A program made the translations under genes and the position numbers. Positions 33,700-40,169 of a DNA stretch of 41,067 nt are shown in pieces (positions within the stretch are counted from its first letter, which is position 1; every line of letters begins with the position of its first letter). The notes under the pieces were generated by a model. That model made no database searches. It saw nothing but the letters and a program-made list of their open reading frames with translations, and was not told the origin of the DNA. The stretch lies in NCBI RefSeq assembly GCF_017355185.1, contig NZ_JADILJ010000033.1, positions 1 to 41,067 on the forward strand, in the 5' to 3' direction. The DNA is from Rathayibacter sp. SD072. Its GTDB lineage: Bacteria; Actinomycetota; Actinomycetes; Actinomycetales; Microbacteriaceae.

Positions 33700-34389
33700 A
33701 TGGTCGAGGGCTACTCCGCCGCGCAGGTGCGGGCCGCAGAGGCGCCGCACCTCGCCCGGCGCGAACCGCTGATGCAGCGGGCTGCGGACGGTCTGGCACG
33801 CGAGATCCGCGCACTGCTCGCCGGGCGACGCGACCGCCGCGGGCCCGGAACGGTTCTCGTGCTGGTGGGGCCGGGGAACAACGGCGGAGACGCCCTCTAC
33901 GCGGCGGCCGAGGTGGCGTCCTCCGGAGTCGACGTGCTGCTGGTGCTCACCGCGGACCGCTGGCACCAGCGCGGCCTCGCGGTCGCGCTCGACGAGGGCT
34001 GCGACCGCGTGCAGGCCGACGATGTGCGCGCTCTGCTGGCGGCGGTCGCGAAGGCGGACGTCGTCGTCGACGGGATCCTCGGCATCGGCACCCGCCACCC
34101 CGCTCTGACGGGACGGCCGCGCGAGATCGTCGCGACGGTGATCGATGCTCTCACCGACCGCGAGCACCCGCCCGTCGTCGTCGCGGTCGATCTGCCCAGC
34201 GGCGTCGGACCGGACGACGGCGGCGTGCCCGACCCGGTCGTCCTGCGCGCTGACGTGACCGTCACCTTCGGGGCGATCAAGGCGGGGCTCCTGCTGCCGC
34301 CCGGTGATGCGTTCGCCGGGCGCATCCGCCTGGTCGACATCGGACTGGGACCCGACCTCGAAGGCGTCGAGCCGCTCGTCCGGGAGTGA
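33700..34389 (+). CDS. nnrE: NAD(P)H-hydrate epimerase, stand-alone YjeF N-domain
   Basis: A 229-residue enzyme that interconverts R- and S-forms of hydrated NAD(P)H so the repair dehydratase can act. YSAAQVRAAEAPHL near residues 5-18 is the N-terminal signature, VGPGNNGGDALYAAAEV near 55-71 binds the ligand and K+, DVVVDGILGIGTRHP near 118-132, and VVVAVDLPSGVGPDDG near 160-175 has the catalytic Asp. Many bacteria fuse this to the dehydratase, but here the dehydratase domain is absent. The ATG is the only in-frame start at this position. The stop is 3 nt from the convergent GNAT gene. Confidence 0.9.
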   Translation: MVEGYSAAQVRAAEAPHLARREPLMQRAADGLAREIRALLAGRRDRRGPGTVLVLVGPGNNGGDALYAAAEVASSGVDVLLVLTADRWHQRGLAVALDEGCDRVQADDVRALLAAVAKADVVVDGILGIGTRHPALTGRPREIVATVIDALTDREHPPVVVAVDLPSGVGPDDGGVPDPVVLRADVTVTFGAIKAGLLLPPGDAFAGRIRLVDIGLGPDLEGVEPLVRE

Positions 34390-34392
34390 GGC

Positions 34393-34683
34393 TCAGCCCC
34401 CGCGGGTGAGCAGGTGCGCCTTCTCGGGGTGCTCGTCGAACCACTGGCCGACGTACCAGCAGAGCGGCACCACCCGTCGCGTGCTCGAGGTCTCGATGTC
34501 CTCCACCGCGAACGCCACGAGCTCGCCGGCGAGGCCCCGCCCGCGGAACGGCGGCGACGTGAACGAGCGCACGAGCGAGACCGCCTCGTCGTTCTCGCGG
34601 TAGTCGAGGACGCCGACGAGGGCGCCGTCCTGGTGCAGCTCGTAGCGGGAGGCGTCGTCCGCTCGACGGAATTCCTGGGCCAT
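34393..34683 (-). CDS. Small GNAT-fold N-acetyltransferase (YjdJ-like)
   Basis: A 96-residue mini-GNAT. SLVRSFTSPPFRGRGLAGELVAFAVED near residues 36-62 is the acetyl-CoA pyrophosphate-binding R/Q-x-x-G-x-G/A segment with beta4-alpha3, and RRVVPLCWYVGQWFDEHPE near 69-87 matches the C-terminal Y-x-x-x-x-x-x-HP motif of this short family. The acceptor is unknown. A leaderless-type promoter (TACGCT, 6 nt, ATG) precedes it. Confidence 0.87.
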   Translation of the reverse strand: MAQEFRRADDASRYELHQDGALVGVLDYRENDEAVSLVRSFTSPPFRGRGLAGELVAFAVEDIETSSTRRVVPLCWYVGQWFDEHPEKAHLLTRGG

Positions 34684-34689
34684 GCCCTC

Positions 34690-34695
34690 AGCGTA
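34690..34695 (-). promoter_or_regulatory. -10-like TACGCT, leaderless arrangement for the GNAT gene
   Basis: On the minus strand TACGCT is followed by 6 nt (GAGGGC) and the ATG. GAGGG is one base from the ATG, too close to act as a normal ribosome site. Confidence 0.45.
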
Positions 34696-34739
34696 GGACG
34701 AGGGCGGGCGCCGCGGGCGAGGTGTCCGAAAGACCCCGA

Positions 34740-35138
34740 TCAGGACTCGTCGTCGAGGAGGTCGCCGTCGACGTAGTACCAGCGCCCGTCCTCGCGGACG
34801 AACCGGCTGCGCTCGTGCACGAGGCCGACGCCCTCGGACGAGCGGTAGGACGCGCGGAACTCGACGAGCCCGTCGACGTCGCCCTCTTCTCCGCGGGCCG
34901 TGTCGACGATCTGCAGACGGCGCCAGCGGACGCCGTCGTCGAGGTCGATGCGCGCGGGCCGGGTCGACGGGTGCCAGCTCGCGAGCAGGTACGGAGCGCT
35001 GCCGAGCACGTTCGCGCTGTAGCGGCTGCGCATCAGGCGCTCGGCGGTGGGCGACGGGGTCTCGCCGAGGTGGGCGGGGCGGCAGCAGTCGGCGTAGTGG
35101 CGGCGGCTTCCGCACGGGCAGGCGTCGGCGGGGTGCAT
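34740..35138 (-). CDS. YchJ/UPF0225-family SEC-C motif protein
   Basis: A 132-residue protein. The N-terminal SEC-C-type zinc motif is ADACPCGSRRHYADCCRPAH, residues 4-23 (C-x-C-x8-CC). The rest is the NTF2-like core of UPF0225: SPTAERLMRSRYSANVLGSAPYLLASWHPSTRP and VEFRASYR...LVHERSRFVREDGRWYYVDGDL. E. coli YchJ has a second SEC-C motif at the C-terminus, which is absent here. Function is unknown. It diverges from the HesB-like gene. Confidence 0.88.
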   Translation of the reverse strand: MHPADACPCGSRRHYADCCRPAHLGETPSPTAERLMRSRYSANVLGSAPYLLASWHPSTRPARIDLDDGVRWRRLQIVDTARGEEGDVDGLVEFRASYRSSEGVGLVHERSRFVREDGRWYYVDGDLLDDES

Positions 35139-35207
35139 CCGGACAGTGTCGCAGGTGAGGGAGCAGGCCGCTCAGGTGTGCATCCCCTCCACATCCGCTC
35201 CCCCGCC

Positions 35208-35236
35208 TTGAGACGCACGGCGGTTCTCGGAATCGT
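35208..35236 (+). promoter_or_regulatory. Candidate promoter of the HesB-like gene
   Basis: TTGAGA (35208-35213), a 17-bp spacer, and AATCGT (35231-35236). The start site would be near 35243, giving a leader of about 30 nt with AAAGGA before the ATG at 35274. Confidence 0.45.
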
Positions 35237-35273
35237 GGCCGTCTCATCGACCACGGACGGAAAGGAACGACCG

Positions 35274-35558
35274 ATGCTCACGCTCACCGACAACGCCAGC
35301 ACCGTCGTCAAGACCATCACGGGACAGACCGAGACCCCCGTCGAGGGAGGCCTGCGCATCAGCGGGAACGACCTCGACGCGCAGAACTTCGCGGTCGCGG
35401 TCGCGGCCGCTCCGGAGACCACCGACGCGGTGGTGGAGCAGGACGGCGCCCGCGTCTTCCTCGACGTCGCCGCCTCGGTCGCCCTCGGCGACAAGGTGCT
35501 CGACGCGCAGGTCGACGACAGCGGCACCGTCAGCTTCGGGCTCGCCGCGCAGGGCTGA
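35274..35558 (+). CDS. HesB/IscA-like protein without cysteines
   Basis: A 94-residue protein with the A-type Fe-S carrier fold pattern: LTLTDNASTVVKTI, GGLRISGNDL, FAVAVAAAPETTDAVVEQDGARVFLDVAASVALGDKVLDAQVDDSGTVSFGL. IscA/ErpA proteins bind clusters through three Cys, and this one has no Cys at all, so it cannot hold a cluster in the usual way. The start is supported by AAAGGA about 8 nt upstream. It is a single-gene unit ended by a strong hairpin. Its role is unknown, and the name reflects fold only. Confidence 0.8.
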   Translation: MLTLTDNASTVVKTITGQTETPVEGGLRISGNDLDAQNFAVAVAAAPETTDAVVEQDGARVFLDVAASVALGDKVLDAQVDDSGTVSFGLAAQG

Positions 35559-35572
35559 GTCCGCTGAACCGT

Positions 35573-35613
35573 CGAGAGGCCGCCTCCCCGCTCCAGCGGG
35601 AGGCGGCCTCTCG
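35573..35613. terminator. Bidirectional terminator after the HesB-like gene
   Basis: CGAGAGGCCGCCTCCC (35573-35588) is perfectly complementary to 35598-35613 (16 bp). The loop can add CGCT/AGCG with one bulge. It lies between convergent genes, 15 bp after one stop and 17 bp from the other. Confidence 0.8.
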
Positions 35614-35630
35614 TGTTCCTGCGGCCAGCG

Positions 35631-36479
35631 TCAGGACAGGATGTCGCGGGTCGTGAACCGGCCGGCCGCCAGGGCGCCGAAGACGGCGACGTACGCGAGC
35701 TGCAGGAGCGCGTTCTCGCCGATCGAGCTCCACGCGATCGGGTCGCGCAGCAGGTCGGCGAAGTCGAACCACCGGTCGGTGAAGAGGAACGGATGCAGCG
35801 CGTCGAGCTGCGAGAGGGAGCCGACGATCTGCGCCGCGATCGACACGACCACGGTGGCGGCCATGGCGCCGACGGGCACGTCGGTCAGCGTCGAGACGAA
35901 CAGGCCGATCGCGGCGAGTCCGACGAGCGAGAGGGCCACGTAGACGGCGATCGCCAGCGCGCGTGCGACGGCGTCGGCCAGCGGCACCGTGCTGCCGGAC
36001 AGCAGCGTCACCGGCCCGACGGGGAACAGCGCGAAGCCGATCAGGATGCCGACCACCATCACCGTGAGGGCGGCGGCGAGGCAGAAGGCGAGCGAGGCCG
36101 CGAACTTGACCGCGAGCAGGCGGAGCCGCCCGACCGGGGTGACGAGGAGGTAGCGGAGCGTCCCGAGGGACGCCTCGCCCGCGATCGCGTCGCCGGCGAC
36201 CACTCCGACGGTCAACGGCAGGAAGAGCGGCACAGCGACGGTGACGGCCGCGAACCCGGTGAACAGGCCGTTGCCCCCGATCGCTCCGACGAAGGACGGG
36301 CCGCCGCCCTCGCCCGACAGCCGGACGGCCACGGCGAGCAGCACGGGGATCGCCGCGAGGGCCGCCAGGAGCGCCCACGTGCGGCGGCGGCGGAACAGCA
36401 GCGCGAGCTCCGAGAGCAGGAGCCCGCCCGCTCCCCCGCGGGAGCGGCGCACGGCGATCGCGGGGTCAGCGCTCGACAT
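35631..36479 (-). CDS. ABC-2 type transporter permease
   Basis: A 282-residue membrane protein with six hydrophobic segments (about 35-55, 72-98, 125-150, 172-196, 203-228, 250-268). A basic cytosolic start is followed by GEASLGTLRYLLVTPVGRLRLLAVKFAASLAF near residues 101-132, the typical coupling helix of ABC-2 permeases. It pairs with the ATPase just upstream, whose end overlaps this start by 14 nt. The exporter's substrate is unknown. Confidence 0.88.
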   Translation of the reverse strand: MSSADPAIAVRRSRGGAGGLLLSELALLFRRRRTWALLAALAAIPVLLAVAVRLSGEGGGPSFVGAIGGNGLFTGFAAVTVAVPLFLPLTVGVVAGDAIAGEASLGTLRYLLVTPVGRLRLLAVKFAASLAFCLAAALTVMVVGILIGFALFPVGPVTLLSGSTVPLADAVARALAIAVYVALSLVGLAAIGLFVSTLTDVPVGAMAATVVVSIAAQIVGSLSQLDALHPFLFTDRWFDFADLLRDPIAWSSIGENALLQLAYVAVFGALAAGRFTTRDILS

Positions 36480-37422
36480 CGAATCCCTCCCCGGTCAGCT
36501 CGACGAAGCGCTCCTCGAGCGAGGGGCGGCGCACGGCGAAGCCGCGCACGCGCACGTCGTCCGCGACCAGCACGGCGACGACGGACTCGGCGGCGAGTCC
36601 GGGAGGCATCGCGGCGAGGACGACGGGCGGGTCGGAGGGATGGCCTCCGGGCGCGGTGCGGGGCACCAGCCCCATCTGCGCGAGGCTCCGCTGCGCCCGC
36701 TCTGGGTCGGGGGTGACGAGCTCGATCGCAGCGGCGTCCCCGCGGAGCTCGTCCAGCCCTCCCTGCGCCACGAGGCGCCCCGTCCGCATCACGGCGGCGT
36801 GGGTGCAGAGCTGCTCGATCTCGGCGAGGAGGTGGCTGGAGACCAGCACGGTCGTGCCGTCGGCGTTGAGGCTGCGCACGAGCGACCGCACCTCGCGGGT
36901 GCCCTGCGGGTCGAGGCCGTTGGTGGGCTCGTCGAGCACGATGAGATCGCGCGGGGAGAGCAGGGCGACGGCGATGCCGAGACGCTGCTTCATGCCGAGC
37001 GAGTAGGAGCCGACCTTCTTGCGGGCGGCGGCGCCCAGCCCGACGCGGGCCAGCGCCTCGTCGACGCGCGCCCTGCGGGTGCGCGACGACGTGCCGGCCT
37101 CGGCGGCGTCGAAGCGGTGCAGGTTGGCCGAACCCGAGAGGAACGGGTAGAAGCCGGGCCCCTCGACCAGGGCGCCGACCCGCGGGAGCACGTCGGCCGA
37201 GCGCCGGGGCATGCTCTCACCGAGTACGGTGATGCTCCCCGCGGTCGGTGCGGCGAGGGCCAGGAGCATCCGGATGGTCGTGGTCTTGCCGGAGCCGTTG
37301 GGTCCGAGGAAGCCGAACACGGCTCCGCGCGGGACCGCCAGGTCGAGACCCGAGACGGCCTCCTGACGCCCGAAGCGCTTCGTGAGGCCGCGGGTCTCGA
37401 CCGCGAGGTCGGCCGCGGTCAC
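36466..37422 (-). CDS. ABC transporter ATP-binding protein
   Basis: A 318-residue ATPase. Walker A GFLGPNGSGKTTTIRM near residues 36-51, Q-loop region GALVEGPGFYPFLSG, signature YSLGMKQRLGIAVALL near 137-152, Walker B LIVLDEPTNGLDPQG near 158-172, and the H-loop VLVSSHL. A C-terminal regulatory tail of about 90 residues follows, as in DrrA/BcrA-type exporters. The GTG start overlaps the LolA-like gene stop by 4 nt, and the end overlaps the permease start by 14 nt, so the three are one coupled unit. Confidence 0.93.
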   Translation of the reverse strand: MTAADLAVETRGLTKRFGRQEAVSGLDLAVPRGAVFGFLGPNGSGKTTTIRMLLALAAPTAGSITVLGESMPRRSADVLPRVGALVEGPGFYPFLSGSANLHRFDAAEAGTSSRTRRARVDEALARVGLGAAARKKVGSYSLGMKQRLGIAVALLSPRDLIVLDEPTNGLDPQGTREVRSLVRSLNADGTTVLVSSHLLAEIEQLCTHAAVMRTGRLVAQGGLDELRGDAAAIELVTPDPERAQRSLAQMGLVPRTAPGGHPSDPPVVLAAMPPGLAAESVVAVLVADDVRVRGFAVRRPSLEERFVELTGEGFDVER

Positions 37423-38555
37423 CGACCGGCCGCGTCGACCAGGACGTCGACGGGGACCGCTCCGGCGAGGACGCGGCCGTCGTCGGTCAGCAGCACCGAG
37501 ACGAGGGCCGACTCGAGGGCGCGGCCGCCGGCGACGGGGGTGCTCACGGCGTCGAGGGCGCCGAGCGCTCCGGTGCCGCCGGCGGGCAGCTCGACGACGG
37601 TCGCCCATCCGCTTCCGGTCGTGACGACCTCGGATCCGTCGGCGCCGGGCTTCCGGAGCTCGACCGCACCGGGCTCGACGGCACCGGGCTCGACCGCACC
37701 GGGCTCGACGGCACCGGGCTCGGGCGCCTCGTGCACGGGCGCGGCCTTCTCGGTGACCTCGGCACCGGCGGGCGGGGTGAACGTCAGCATCGCCGCGTCG
37801 GGAGCGTCGAAGTCGATGCTCGAGTACGCGACGCTGAACGCGGGGGCCGTGCCTCCGCGGGCCGTGACGGCGACGCCGAGCGGGAGCCCGGTCTCTCCGT
37901 CGATCGAGACCGTCACGGAGCCGACGAGGGTCGTGCCGTCGCGCGGCGTGAGGACCAGCTCGTAGGCGTCCCGCCCGGCGACCTCGACGTCGGAGCCGAC
38001 GGCGACGGTCGTCGTGGGATCGATGCTCGCGAGGAGCTGCTCGGCGACGCTCGAGGGCGTCGGCACCTCGGTCGGCGGGACGGCCTCGGGGGCCGCGTCG
38101 TCGGACTCCGGGGGCAGGAAGTGGGTGGCGGTGTTCTCGGCGGAGTCGTAGACCCAGACGCCCTCGCCCTTCGTCGCGACGACGTCGCGCTCGGCGAGGC
38201 GGTCGAGGACCTGGAGCCGGGCGCCGCGGTCGGCGTCGACGAAGACCCGCGCCTCGTGCGAGCCGGTGGCGAGCTCCATCAGGGCGTCGACTGCGGAGGC
38301 CTCGGAGTCGGGCGCTCCGCCCGCGGCCGACCCGCCCAGCGCGGACAGATCGGGCAGCCCGAGGTCGGAGGTCTGCTCGATGTCGCCGGAGAACGCGGTG
38401 ACGTCGTTCTCGGCGACGAAGCTCAGCAGCTCGGAGGCGGACTTCTCGGGGAGGTCCCCGGCGGCGCTCGCGGAGAGGGGCAGGGCGACGGCCGCGGCGA
38501 CGACGACCAGGGGGACGGCCGCAGCGGGCGCCCAGCGCTTCCAAGTGGTGCTCAT
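37419..38555 (-). CDS. LolA-like secreted protein with EPGAV repeats
   Basis: A 378-residue exported protein. A signal peptide covers residues 1 to about 32 (KRW, hydrophobic core, ASA-AG cleavage). The middle resembles the LolA/RseB-type lipid-binding half-barrel: FSGDIEQTSDLGLPDL, GVWVYDSAENTATHF, YELVLTPRDGTTLVGSVTVSIDGETGLPLGVAV. Near residues 279-298 are four PGAVE repeats. The C-terminal part is a further all-beta stretch. The ATG at 38555 has no ribosome site, but TACCCT 8 nt upstream could be a -10. It is first in the unit with the ABC ATPase and permease and may deliver or sense the substrate. The assignment is moderate. Confidence 0.75.
   Translation of the reverse strand: MSTTWKRWAPAAAVPLVVVAAAVALPLSASAAGDLPEKSASELLSFVAENDVTAFSGDIEQTSDLGLPDLSALGGSAAGGAPDSEASAVDALMELATGSHEARVFVDADRGARLQVLDRLAERDVVATKGEGVWVYDSAENTATHFLPPESDDAAPEAVPPTEVPTPSSVAEQLLASIDPTTTVAVGSDVEVAGRDAYELVLTPRDGTTLVGSVTVSIDGETGLPLGVAVTARGGTAPAFSVAYSSIDFDAPDAAMLTFTPPAGAEVTEKAAPVHEAPEPGAVEPGAVEPGAVEPGAVELRKPGADGSEVVTTGSGWATVVELPAGGTGALGALDAVSTPVAGGRALESALVSVLLTDDGRVLAGAVPVDVLVDAAGR
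37659..37718. repeat. In-frame minisatellite, 15-bp unit x4
   Basis: Four 15-bp units in the LolA-like gene alternate between CTCGACCGCACCGGG and CTCGACGGCACCGGG, so an exact 30-bp block is present twice. It encodes PGAVE repeats. Copy-number changes would stay in frame. Confidence 0.85.
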
Positions 38556-38607
38556 ACCCCGGGAGGGTACGCGCCGAACCACGGAGCCCGCTGCGAGTCG
38601 CGGGACG

Positions 38608-39258
38608 TCAGGCGACCCGCTCGGCCGAGACGACGACGTTGTCGACGTAGTGGCCGTAGGAGTCGTCGAACACGCCGCCGCAGGTGATCAGGCGCAGCTG
38701 GGCCGTCGGCTGCGGGCCGTAGACGTCCTCCGTCGGGAAGGCCTCCTTGGGCACCGTCACGGAGCCCGTGACCGCGAAGGTACGCGTGCTGCCGTCGGAG
38801 AGCACGACGTCCACCGTGTCGCCCGGGACGAGGGAGTCGAGGTCGAGGAAGACCCCGGGGCCGATGCGGGAGTCGACGTGACCCGCGATCACCGCGGGAC
38901 CGATGTCGCCGGGCACCACTCCGTCGCGGTACCAGCCGGCCTCGTCGACCGCGACAGGAGGCTGGATCCAGCCCGTGCCGTCCCTGGTCAGCGACTCGAG
39001 GGTGGAGTCGACCCCGAGCGCGGGGACGACCACGCGCACGGGGACGACCGAGGAGCGGGCCGGTGCTGCGGTGGAGACCGGGTCCTGCAGCGCTCCGGCG
39101 GCACCGGGTCCGGGCGTCGCGGGCGCGGTCGGCGACGGCGCAGTGCTCGCGGCGACCGGGGAGCTCCCCTCGGGCGCGCCCGCCCCCGGGGCGCCCGAGC
39201 AGCCGGCGAGGAGCAGGAGCGCCGCGACGAGGCCTGCGGCGTGCGCGGCGGCGCGCAT
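38608..39258 (-). CDS. Class F-like sortase lipoprotein
   Basis: A 216-residue sortase that should cut a C-terminal sorting signal and attach the protein to the cell envelope. The N-terminus is a lipoprotein signal (LLLLAGC, Cys20), followed by a Pro/Ala/Ser linker (about 21-70). The sortase barrel has PAVIAGHVDSRIGPGVFLDL with the catalytic His near 126 and AQLRLITCGGVFDDSYGHYVDN with the catalytic Cys near 190. No Arg follows the Cys in the expected place (see findings). The ATG shares one base with the stop of the DUF4397 gene (TGATG), so the pair is co-translated. Confidence 0.87.
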   Translation of the reverse strand: MRAAAHAAGLVAALLLLAGCSGAPGAGAPEGSSPVAASTAPSPTAPATPGPGAAGALQDPVSTAAPARSSVVPVRVVVPALGVDSTLESLTRDGTGWIQPPVAVDEAGWYRDGVVPGDIGPAVIAGHVDSRIGPGVFLDLDSLVPGDTVDVVLSDGSTRTFAVTGSVTVPKEAFPTEDVYGPQPTAQLRLITCGGVFDDSYGHYVDNVVVSAERVA

Positions 39259-40142
39259 CAGCTCGTCCGGCCGCCGAGGCGGGTGCGACGCGCGAGCAGG
39301 GCGGCCGCTCCCGCGATCAGGCCGAGGACGGAGACGACGCCGAGCAGTCCGGGGACCGCCGCACCCTGCGCGGAGGAGACGTGCACGGCGGTCGCTCCGC
39401 CACCGGTCTGGATGCCGCCGACGGGGAGATCGCCCACCGCGGCGGAGTCGAGGACCGGGGAGACGACCAGTCCCGAGCTCGCGTCGTCGAGGACGAAGAG
39501 GGACGCCACGGAACCGGGGGCCAGGTCGAGGTCGGCGGTCGCCGAGACGCTGCCGGCGGAGAGGTCCAGGCTCCAGGGACCCGCGGGCACGCTCGTGTAC
39601 GGGGTGGCGGTCCCCTGCGCGGCGTCGGTGGCCAGAGCGGTGCCGGTGGTGGTGGCGACGTCGACCTGCGAGGCCGTCGTGGAGGCCTGGATCACCCGCA
39701 CGCGGGTCTGCCCGTCGGCCGGGGGCGTCAGATCGTCGATGAAGACGGTGGTGCGCAGCACGGCGTTCCGGCCCAGAGCGGCGACGGTGAGCGGAGTGCC
39801 CGCTGACACGTCGACGGACTGCTCGATGACGGGCGACGTGCCCTCGGGGGCGTCGGAGGGCACCATCGAGACGACGTAGGTGCCGGGCTGCAGGGTCCAG
39901 TAGGGCGAGACCGCTCCGTAGGCCACGTCGTCGAGCTCGAACGCGGCGCCGCCGCCCGCCAGCGACGTCAGGGTCACGTCGACCGACTTGGTGTCGGGCG
40001 AGAGGTGCGCGACCCGCACCCATCCGGTCCCCTGCTCCGCGGCCGAGGCGGGGGCCGCTCCGAGGAGCGTCGCGGCGGACACCGCGGCGAGGGCGATCGC
40101 GGCCCAGGTGCGGCGGCGGGAGGAGGGGGCGAACGGGTGCAT
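39258..40142 (-). CDS. DUF4397 surface protein, probable sortase substrate
   Basis: A 294-residue exported protein. The signal peptide is residues 1 to about 35 (SSRRRTW, hydrophobic core, ASA). Two DUF4397 halves follow: GWVRVAHLSPDTKSVDVTLTSL ... LQPGTYVVSMVPS and TRVRVIQASTTASQVDVATTTG ... VPAGPWSLDLSAG. The C-terminus has LPVGGIQTGGGA near 238-249, a hydrophobic helix near 262-284 and a basic tail (RRTRLGGR), the layout of a cell-wall sorting signal but without a canonical LPXTG. AAGGA lies 7 nt before the ATG. The sortase is coupled directly downstream. Confidence 0.85.
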   Translation of the reverse strand: MHPFAPSSRRRTWAAIALAAVSAATLLGAAPASAAEQGTGWVRVAHLSPDTKSVDVTLTSLAGGGAAFELDDVAYGAVSPYWTLQPGTYVVSMVPSDAPEGTSPVIEQSVDVSAGTPLTVAALGRNAVLRTTVFIDDLTPPADGQTRVRVIQASTTASQVDVATTTGTALATDAAQGTATPYTSVPAGPWSLDLSAGSVSATADLDLAPGSVASLFVLDDASSGLVVSPVLDSAAVGDLPVGGIQTGGGATAVHVSSAQGAAVPGLLGVVSVLGLIAGAAALLARRTRLGGRTS

Positions 40143-40169
40143 GAGAGGTCCTTCGGGTGAGGTGGTGCC

